Positions 56,512 through 64,000 of a DNA stretch of 64,000 nucleotides are shown here, piece by piece. The notes under the pieces were generated by a model. It had not been told where the DNA came from. It was given only the letters and a program-made list of their open reading frames with translations, and searched no databases. The translations under genes and the position numbers were made by a program. Position 1 is the stretch's first letter. Every line of letters begins with the position of its first letter. Origin of the DNA: Brachynemurus nebulosus. Its lineage: Eukaryota > Arthropoda > Insecta > Neuroptera > Myrmeleontidae. The stretch spans positions 26,100,877 to 26,164,876 of the forward strand of contig JAPWDM010000005.1 in assembly GCA_035578155.1 (NCBI GenBank), given 5' to 3'.

Positions 56512-56545
56512 ACTTACCTAAATAAAAAAAAAAAATTATAGGAAC
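56512..56545 (-). promoter_or_regulatory. Candidate recursive-splicing site 3 (minus strand)
   Basis: The minus strand reads a run of 12 T, then ATTTAG|GTAAGT, with CTATAAT just before the tract as a possible branch site. The 5' splice site is perfect. Same arrangement and same strand as the sites at 18.22 and 41.02 kb. Confidence 0.42.
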
Positions 56546-56620
56546 TCAATAAAAATGTACAGAAAAGTTAAAAGAAATTGTAACATTAAAAGAAACAGTT
56601 AGATTATGACAGAAGCTTTA

Positions 56621-57056
56621 GGCCCGATTTACATTAACGCTCTGCTCTCACTTCGATATCACTACGCTCCCGATTCGATATAATCTTGTTGTGTTCACAT
56701 TACAGTGCTGATATCATGCTGATACCTATTCGTTCTCTATTGACATTATAATACCACTCTAGGTACACTCCCAGTTCGGTCTCAGTTCGATACAAATATT
56801 TTTTCATAACAACTGAATGCAAGCGGAGTGGAGTGGAATCAAAAAAGTGTTTACACTATAGGTACAAGCCATAACAAGTCTGATATCGCTCCGATAAAAT
56901 ATTACCTGAGTGGTACTGATATTGGAGTGACATTGGAGCGAGAGAGAACCGTGACTGATATCGAACCGATATCAGAGCGATGATGTGAATACACTCATTG
57001 TTTATTGTAAGAATATTTTATCGAACCTGGAGCAGAGCGTTAATGTAAATCGGGCC
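56621..57056. mobile_element. PIF/Harbinger-like MITE, TTA target duplication
   Basis: 436 bp between TTA (56618-56620) and TTA (57057-57059). Ends GGCCCGATTTACATTAACGC are perfect inverted repeats on both sides for about 27 bp (to CTCTGCTC). The interior is rich in GATATC and GAGCG/CGCTC motifs (TCGATATC, GATATCGGAGCGA-type). GC content is above the flanks. No coding frame. Confidence 0.95.
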
Positions 57057-57059
57057 TTA

Positions 57060-57840
57060 ATTTGGTAGCAACTACTAAGTAGGTATGTCTACATTTTTGA
57101 GGTTAATGATATCAGCTACTTTCGAAATTAAACAAATATCATTACTAAAGTTTCAAGGGTTAAATTATAGGAGAAATTTTAATAATAAAAATCAAAAATT
57201 TATCAATACGTCAACAATAAACAGGTAAACTGCCAATTATCTAAAAAAAAACTTAAAATCTAACACATATGACGTCATCAAGTTCACTCAAACAACTTTT
57301 TATCTTTGATATAAAATTAGAATTTAAACACACACGATGGTTTTGGTTGTTTCTTTTGATTTTCGATAAAATTAAATTCATAAAATTTACAGAAATTTGT
57401 GTTTTACAAACCAAATTATAATTCTGTGTGGAATTTGATAATTTTGATGGCAAAAATAGAAAATTCATACTGAAATTACTCAAGAACTATCTATCAACAC
57501 AGAATTAATAAGACGAATTGGAATTAGAATTTTAGACGTGTGACGTCGTCAAATCTATTTAATCGTAATTTACATGACAGAAAGCTAGAATTTGTGGTTA
57601 ATTATATGTTTTCGCTAGCATACTATTCATCTTCGATGAAACTAAATTTGTAGAGCTTATAGAAATGGGAGTTTGAAAAGCTAAATCATATATTATTAAG
57701 TTGAATTTGATCATAGTAAATAACAAAAACGAAAACTTCAAACTTAAATTATCCCAGAAATATTTTGAGGATAAATATGTACTGAATGTATGCTTACAAA
57801 TCAAGAAAACCATTATTTTTTTTAATTGGACAGAAAACAT
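57060..57840. repeat. Dispersed family E, copy 3, worn tandem units
   Basis: TGACGTCATCAAGTTCACTC (57270) and TGACGTCGTCAAATC (57541) are 271 bp apart, each followed at similar distances by a CTTTGATAAAATTAAATT- or TCGATGAAACTAAATTTG-type block. The first holds the CRE-like TGACGTCA. Confidence 0.55.
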
Positions 57841-58254
57841 ACTTCATCACGTCATATTATTCTTATCTGTATAAACCATAAATATATGTACAAGTACATA
57901 TTTAAAACACACGATCTAAACGTACATACATTTAACTATGTATGTAAGCACATATTGTTCCATTGTAAAGTCAAATTTCTAAACATTTAGCAATACATAC
58001 GACGAAAATGTTTGCTTTAGATTTAATTTGGCTGTGCCAGTACGATAAGTTTTACTGAAAAGCGAAATTATTCCATTCACGTGTGCCTACAAAAACAATA
58101 GAACGTATAAACAATTCAATACGTCATATAAAGTCACCGACAAAAATATCATAACACTTTTAAAATGTTATTCACAAACTCCACGCAACAATTTCATACT
58201 GTAGTCACAGAATAGTTAGTATTATACAACGTATACAGAAGTAACACTATTATG
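57841..58254. other. No gene or repeat recognised
   Basis: AT-rich. No supported feature. Confidence 0.35.
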
Positions 58255-58257
58255 CTA

Positions 58258-58889
58258 AGGCCACACTAATGTTAAGGTCTAACGTAATGTCTAATGTCTA
58301 TAAACGCAATAATTATGGCGCTAATATAACGACTTAAACTACGCGTAAATTGGGCGGCTACACTATAACATTTAACGTATTATCTCGATAATTATCGTGC
58401 TAAAACAAAAATGGATACTATTTTTATTTTTAACTAATATAAATCTTAATTTTAAATACTGTTAATTTAAAAAGGGAACAATTTTAAATAATTTTTGTTT
58501 TAAATTTAAAACAATGGTATGAACGCTTTTATTTCAATGATGATATCGATGATATACCGTACTACATAAGTACATATACATGGAACATAAACATGATTGT
58601 TCTTGTTGCCTGGATATACATAAAAATAGACATATTATGTACATATGATACATATCGTACATATGTATGTATCCAGCGTAGAATGATGTGGTAGAATGTC
58701 CAGGCATGTGTAGCCACCATTTTTAACGCCATAAATGACGCGCTAAAATCCTTTGATATACCAAAAAGACCGCCTAATGCCTAACGTCATTATTAATGAC
58801 GTTAATAAATTAACGCGTTAAGTTCTGGTCACATCTGCATTTAATGTCGATTAACGCGATAATTAACGGCATTAATCGTTAGTGTGGCC
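58258..58889. mobile_element. MITE with GGCCACACTAA ends, CTA target
   Basis: About 631 bp. Ends GGCCACACTAATG / GGCCACACTAACG read inward, with CTA at 58255-58257 and 58890-58892 (one extra A at the left end). Subterminal motifs AATAATTATGGCG, TAACGCGTTAA and ATTAACGGCATTAA are variations on TTAACGC/GCGTTAA. A 3-bp CTA target suits PIF/Harbinger. Confidence 0.85.
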
Positions 58890-58892
58890 CTA

Positions 58893-59537
58893 GGGTTATA
58901 AAACATTAGCACGTTACGTCTGGGGGTATGGCAACCCAAGGATGACCAGTCCATCTTAAATATCGTCATTTGTGTTTTAGGTTCTCCAAATTATCTTTGA
59001 TAGTATATTTTTACAGTAAATAGTAGTTTTATTTTTAAATTAGGTTTAATTTTATTAATTTAATTTTTGCTAAAATTTAGATTTTCGTATTTTTGGCGGT
59101 TTAGTTTTATTTAGTATTATTAGTTTAATTTTATAAAAAAAACTTTAGTCCGATCAATTGAATTTTAATTTAATTTAATTTATATTTTTTATGTGAAAAA
59201 TATACCATCTCTGCTCTTATGCCGTCATGCGTTGCTTCTCCGTGGGAGTATGTGTACTTCCTCTCTATTCGACTATTCTAGAATAAGAGGAAGAAAAAGA
59301 AAACGAAGGAAAAGACGAAGAAGAGTTTTCTTTAATTACAAATTCTTTCAATAATTATAAATTTCAGTGTTTCACATCTGCCGGACGTCTGGCCACGTGA
59401 CGGCCACATTTTTATAAATATGATATAACCGTTGGTAGTCTGTAATTAAAATTTTGAATTTTTTTTCTTTTTTGTAAGATCATACCAACAATTATTTTTG
59501 GTAATGGACATTCCTGTATTTGTATACGATACTATTA
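58893..59537. other. No gene or repeat recognised
   Basis: TTTAATTTTAATTTA-type low-complexity sequence, then a more mixed patch at 59210-59310. No supported feature. Confidence 0.35.
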
Positions 59538-59539
59538 TA

Positions 59540-60091
59540 CAGAGTGGCGCGCAGCCCACTGACACATTTCAAATATTGATAAATTCTATATGGGAACAAA
59601 GAAAAGAAAAGTTTCCATATATACAGTCAAATATGCCATTTATTTTTCATATCATAACAAGATGGAGCAACAGTCTACACTACGTGAAACACTATGGCAG
59701 TAATTCGTTAAATGTTTGGATCTGTGATTTCTCGTTTCGGCGAATTAGCTTGGCCCACTCGATTCCTGACCTTAGTGTACCAAACTTTCTCCTGTGGGGA
59801 TATCTAAAAGACCGTGTATTCAAGAAGCGGATGGTAACTATTCAAGAACTAAAGCAAGTCATAGTAGACGAAGTTGCCGTTATTGATGAGAACCTACGAA
59901 AGCGTGTATACGACAACTTCAAGCAACGTTTGCAACAATGTACTGATGTAAACGGAGGCCATCTGCCTGATGAAGTTTTTAAAAAATAACTTTGTTATAA
60001 TATGAAAAATGAATGGCATACTTGACTGTATATATGGAAACTTTTCTTTTCTTTGCTCCCATATAGAATTTATCGGCTACGCGCCACCCTG
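59540..60091 (+). mobile_element. Tc1/mariner-type element, internally deleted
   Basis: 552 bp between TA at 59538-59539 and 60092-60093. Ends CAGAGTGGCGCGCAGCC / CAGGGTGGCGCGTAGCC read inward. The repeats continue through GATAAATTCTATATGGGA, CAAAGAAAAGAAAAG and TTTCCATATATACAGTCAA to about 110 bp, with roughly 20 extra bases in the left arm (about 59557-59576). Between them lies the C-terminal third of a transposase. Confidence 0.93.
59698..59989 (+). pseudogene. Mariner-superfamily transposase, C-terminal fragment
   Basis: The open frame runs through SIPDLSVPNFLLWGYLKDRV, then FKKRMVTIQELKQVI, RVYDNFKQRLQQC and DVNGGH, ending at TAA (59987-59989). This follows the SPDLTPxDFFLWG...NGGH tail of IS630/Tc1/mariner transposases. 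At the position where the family has its third catalytic aspartate (PxD), this copy has N (VPNF), by my alignment. The frame extends upstream to 59498 only because the terminal repeat happens to be open. The DNA-binding part and the first two catalytic residues are deleted, so it cannot be active by itself. Confidence 0.88.
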
Positions 60092-60093
60092 TA

Positions 60094-60903
60094 TCATTTG
60101 TGCTGTAGTAATAAACTGCGTTCACGAAACTTTTTACGATACTGTACCTATTGTTTTAGGGAAATATAGCTCTTGAGTTCGGTGAAATAAGAGAATTTAT
60201 TGTGTCTGCAGCACCTTTCAACGTTATTATAACAATCATAGCTCTCTATAATAATCTGCTTATTCAATATTATATTCGTAGTGTTTTGTTAATTATTAAG
60301 CTCACTCTAAGCATTATTTGTACATTTAAATTATAGGTACTACACGTGAGAGAAGTTGACAGCATTTCAAATTACTCTGATCAAATACACGACAGAGAAA
60401 TTCAAAGCCTGTAAAAATTTTAGTTGTTAAAAGTATTCCCTTTTTTCATTATAAAAATTTGACTATTACAACGGGTGGTATAATTCTAGAATGAAACATC
60501 TAACTGGTACGAAATTCGGTAAAATATATTGGGACGAAACAGTGGGAGGAGTTCTTCAGCCAGGTGTGTTCAATGCCACCAACTGGATGTCTTGCGTATT
60601 TTTCGTCAAAAAAATGAGTTTGTGAACCACTGCTCTATATATAAACTGATTTTCGAAATATGTATATAAGTACAATGATCATATTTCTTTTTACATCCTT
60701 TTTTTGAAAAGTGGATATCATAATGATATTTAAATTATTTTGTTATGGTAATAATTCTTGCAGGCTAATGTTTGGAAAACGATCCAAAAAATGATTTGGG
60801 TGGCGTCTATCATAAATAAAAACTTAAAACAAAATGGACGTAAAACTCATAATTATATTACTGTAAGAAATTTTGTAATATATTATAATTTCAAAATATT
60901 AAC
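60094..60903. other. No gene recognised
   Basis: GTTTGTGAACCACTGCTCTA near 60618 resembles a hAT-type end (CAGTGGTTCAC read backwards) without a visible partner. A 76-codon frame (60758-60988) has no recognisable domain. Confidence 0.3.
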
Positions 60904-60937
60904 CGTAGGTAGTAGACGAGGAAGTCTACTACCTACG
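60904..60937. repeat. 14-bp perfect hairpin with 6-nt loop
   Basis: CGTAGGTAGTAGAC, GAGGAA, GTCTACTACCTACG. Followed directly by a further AAGTAGACGAGGAAG, repeating the loop and half of one arm, and by a weaker hairpin CGCCCTCGAA/TTTTCGGGCG (60955-60980). Confidence 0.92.
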
Positions 60938-60989
60938 ATAAGTAGACGAGGAAGCGCCCTCGAAACCTCATTTTCGGGCGTTAACTAAT

Positions 60990-62149
60990 CCTCCGTAATG
61001 CCGAACCCACCGAAAAAAATCATCAAAATCTGACCATTAGTTTTGTTTTATTCATATAAAAATATGTGAAGCCCCTATTCTAAATAATTACTTCATATTT
61101 TTTTATGTACCAATTTTATAGATATCCATTTTAAACATTTCGAATTTTTCCAGCTGTACCCCAGCCCCAACACATACTCACGTTAAAATGATTTTGAAAA
61201 TTATATTTTTTGAACTGAAACATAATACCTGTTCTAGGTGGCAAGAGATTATTCTCTTAAAAATAAGTCCTAGGAACTTCGCTATGTTATGCAGGATACG
61301 GCGACAGGAGTATTATATTTGGGGTAACTTCGTTTGAAAAAATAAACAGCAAAAAAAATTTTTTATTTTTATTTTAATATAATTAACAGAGACAGGGAAA
61401 TAATAATATTTGCATAAAAATTACAAGAAAAATGTTTTACTACCAACATAATAAAAAAATATAAAACTAACAATATTTTTCTTAAATAAATATTGCGACT
61501 TTCACGTAACAAGTTGAAGTGAGATAACTAACAAACGAATGGAAACACATTTCCCAAGTGAATTTCCACGGACGGGAATTATTTTTCGTTTACTTAAATG
61601 TGTTACACGAATAACATCTTCGTTTTATTTTCGTGAAAAAACAAAATACACTCACGCGTCATCCGCCAACTATACAAAATGAAAAAAACATGGAGGAAGT
61701 TGGCCCCCAATGGTATTTTTTTTGTTTCTAGAATTATGTGTTTGAACGTTTCATGTATATTCCATTTATTGCACTGTTTGTTGTATTATCGAACTAATAA
61801 AAATTTTTATACTTAGGAGGAAAATTAATATTTGAAATTTTTTATTTTAAAAATAAATAATAAAAGTTTTTTTCAGTTTTTGTACATAAAAAATGTGGTA
61901 GTAAAACAATCACAAAACGGTACAACTACTTTCAGAAAAAATTTAACTGTAAACTACATCAAAAATCCCGAAAATCTGAATGTCCAAAATCTCTAAAATA
62001 TATCAACATTTTAAACAGAGGAGCATCCAGCTCTCATATTAGCAGAGAATCACTTTTTTGGAGGAAAACTTTATAATGATTTTTCTTTGACATTAGTATC
62101 TAAACTGGAATTAAAAAAATACTGAAATTCTTTGATTCCATTTAATAAA
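60990..62149. other. AT-rich, with a family D end
   Basis: GGAACTTCGCTATGTTATGC, then GGCGACAGGAGTATT (61263-61307), is the family D right end also at 28463-28505 and, inverted, at 10890-10935. The rest is featureless. Confidence 0.45.
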
Positions 62150-62720
62150 ATAATAATTGAAAATTGACTGATTCGATTTCTCTAGTGATCCTACTCAATT
62201 TTAAAAAATATTCCTATAAAAATCACAAAATTCCTTTTACAAATAAGACGGATTCGACCGAAATCCATTTTATAGTGATTCTACATGCTTAATTTTAGTA
62301 AAAATAAAAAGAACGATTCCGAAAACCTATTATTCGTTTCTAGTTTCGTCATTCCATCATTTAATTATACGCTTTTGAGGTACTGAAAAATGTTAATAAA
62401 CTTGAATGCGCCTTTAAATTAAAAAAAAAAAAATTGAAATCAAGCTTTGTGAGAAGCAATCAAGAAGTGATTTCAATTAGGGCGTTTGGTGAAATTAGGG
62501 TAATATGAGTACAATTCTATTTTGACTATCAAAATGAAGAAATTCCCCTCAATAAGTCTTTTTTCCAGTGGTCCTACCTACATGACTGACATTGCTAAAA
62601 ATGAAAATTATGACTTGAGAATGTACAATACGCTCCCAATTTCATTATTTCATTACGGTTCTTAAACCACTGGAAAATTTTAGTAGACTTAATGAGTCTC
62701 ATAAATATGAATTCATGTCC
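62150..62720 (-). repeat. Dispersed family E, minus-strand copy
   Basis: Read on the minus strand: CCCTAATTTCACC, TCAAGTTTATTAACATTTTT, then TATTTTTACTAAAATTAAGC and GTAGAATCACTATAAAATGG. These match blocks near 8895-8930 and 36270-36420. It lies about 250 bp downstream of the hAT reading frame. Confidence 0.5.
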
Positions 62721-62974
62721 CCACAGTCTTGACCTCCTTTTATCTCCTTAATAATCACCTCCCTGTATCACCACTTGATTCCGAATGGTCATAGAATTCA
62801 GATTTTCGGACATAAAAGAAATCCTTATATCGCACCAAACATAAAGTCACAAAATCTGCACTGTTACCAAGTTTTAACAGCCTGAACCAATTACCAAAAA
62901 TTCATCCATTAACAATCGTTCAAAGAAACCAAGCTAAATTTTCGCAAAGACTCAACGAATCTCAAAAGATTTTA

Positions 62975-64000
62975 TTAGTCCTTTTCTTCATTATTATATA
63001 CTAACTTCAGTCGTTCTAGATACTCATCTGTAAGCGGGAACCGCTTTTTAAAGAAAAATGTTTTAAAAGTTGAAAATGAATTTTCCATATCACTACTAAT
63101 TAACAACGTATATTTCAGATGTTTCAAAATGGGCAAGTCCAGGCCTAGTTCAGCGGGTACATCTTGTTGATTACTATTTAAAATCCTGCTAATACGACAC
63201 ATCAAATTAAAACTGGGATTCTCTTGGAAAAGCACATCAAATTTCTTCCGTACTTTTTCTCCAATTTCACCACTTACTAGCTCTAATCCACTGTAAAGAT
63301 TATTCAAGATCACAAAGAATTCTTGTATCGTTAAATCTTTATATTTAAATTTTGTGACTGCCGCTGGAAAAATGCCAAAATTATTCTTGATAAACGTTAA
63401 ATCCTCTTTCAATTGGTCATAATTTCGAAAAATATCACTACTTTTTTTAGCATCAATAATGGAAATTACATCTTTTAAACCGTCCAAATGTTGTTCGTAA
63501 AATAAACACGAACTGATCCACGTGTCCCATTTTGTGGTTTTAAGATCAGGCGGAAGCGCAGTATTTGGCAAATGTTCATGATATATTTTTGCTCGAGCTG
63601 GGGCCTTGGAAAACATTCTTTTGACGGCCAACATCATTGTATCAACTGCGGCAAAATCTTGGCGAATACTTTCAACAATATTATTTAAAGTGTATACCAA
63701 ACAAGTGAAATGAATCAAATTTGGAAAACTTGTCTTCAAATGCTTCCCAGCATTTACCATATGCGGGTTCGGATCAGTAAGTAAGAAAAGTACTTTATCC
63801 TTATGATCCTCCAACGCGTTCATCCATAATTTTTGCAAGGCCATTTTCACAGTTTCAGCTACACTATCCCCATCAATCGTATTCAAAAGGACACATGAAA
63901 TTAAATAAGGACGACCACAAGGTGCATTACTGTTTAATTTTCGAACAATCACATTAACCAGAATGTGACCTTCAGTGGTGGGATCAATCATATCGCCCAC
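62975..64000 (-). CDS. hAT-family transposase or transposase-derived protein (C-terminal 341 residues)
   Basis: An uninterrupted minus-strand frame, 341 codons to TAG-free TAA at 62975-62977. It enters from beyond the right edge, so the true start is not visible. The initial GTG is not a start. Residues 30-130 (GRPYLISCVLLNTIDGDS, LFLLTDPNPHMVNAGK, HFTCLVYTLNNIVESIRQDF, KRMFSKAPAR) follow the DUF659 / RNase-H-like block of CGBP1-like hAT proteins, with D76 as a likely catalytic acid. LPPDLKTTKWDTW (149-161) is the conserved (T)RWxTW region. Residues 302-337 (SSDMENSFSTFKTF) match the hAT C-terminal dimerisation motif SS.xERSFS. Odd: Y103 stands where relatives have H in the CxxH motif, and K157 where they have R. 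No premature stop, so it may be recently active or a kept, domesticated copy. Confidence 0.85.
   Translation of the reverse strand: MGDMIDPTTEGHILVNVIVRKLNSNAPCGRPYLISCVLLNTIDGDSVAETVKMALQKLWMNALEDHKDKVLFLLTDPNPHMVNAGKHLKTSFPNLIHFTCLVYTLNNIVESIRQDFAAVDTMMLAVKRMFSKAPARAKIYHEHLPNTALPPDLKTTKWDTWISSCLFYEQHLDGLKDVISIIDAKKSSDIFRNYDQLKEDLTFIKNNFGIFPAAVTKFKYKDLTIQEFFVILNNLYSGLELVSGEIGEKVRKKFDVLFQENPSFNLMCRISRILNSNQQDVPAELGLDLPILKHLKYTLLISSDMENSFSTFKTFFFKKRFPLTDEYLERLKLVYNNEEKD

Overview
This window reads as arthropod nuclear DNA, most likely an insect. It is strongly AT-rich, has long (AT)n arrays, has no bacterial-style operons, and is packed with short inverted-repeat DNA transposons plus worn pieces of Tc1/mariner, pogo/Tigger, hAT and RTE-type elements. 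I cannot fix the order of insect. I found no convincing host protein-coding gene. The only long intact reading frame is the C-terminal part of a hAT-family transposase or transposase-derived gene (minus strand, 62975 to the right edge), and it runs off the window.

Layout. 0-5 kb: worn dispersed repeats, an (AT)n array and a 160-bp tandem array. 5-17 kb: several copies of dispersed families, with hAT-type MITEs nested in them and a 120-bp tandem array at 11-12.5 kb. 17-27 kb: five MITEs of different types, most with recognisable target-site duplications, and a short Tigger relic. 27-34 kb: 3' end of an RTE-type reverse transcriptase, a mariner transposase relic, a fold-back element and a hAT MITE carrying an expanded 33-bp minisatellite. 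34-41 kb: a second 160-bp array, a Tc1-like element with a hairpin right end, and palindromic elements. 41-45 kb: the quietest stretch, the best candidate for single-copy DNA. 45-47 kb: a palindromic tandem array with a MITE inserted in one repeat unit. 50-55 kb: a tRNA-like sequence, a 167-bp tandem array, and a Tigger-like element split by two dated insertions. 55-60 kb: four more MITEs, one holding a mariner transposase C-terminus. 62-64 kb: hAT transposase.

The mobile elements do not form a pathway. What they record is an insertion history. Target-site duplications (8 bp for hAT, TA for Tc1/mariner/pogo, 3 bp for PIF/Harbinger) can be read by eye, and in at least three cases another copy of the invaded repeat in this same window shows the uninterrupted site.

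The most interesting non-transposon signal is three juxtaposed 3'/5' splice-site motifs, (Y)nYAG|GTRAGT, all on the minus strand (about 18.22, 41.02 and 56.52 kb). They match the known signature of recursive-splicing ratchet points and would fit the window lying inside a very long intron of a minus-strand gene. This is inference and needs RNA data.
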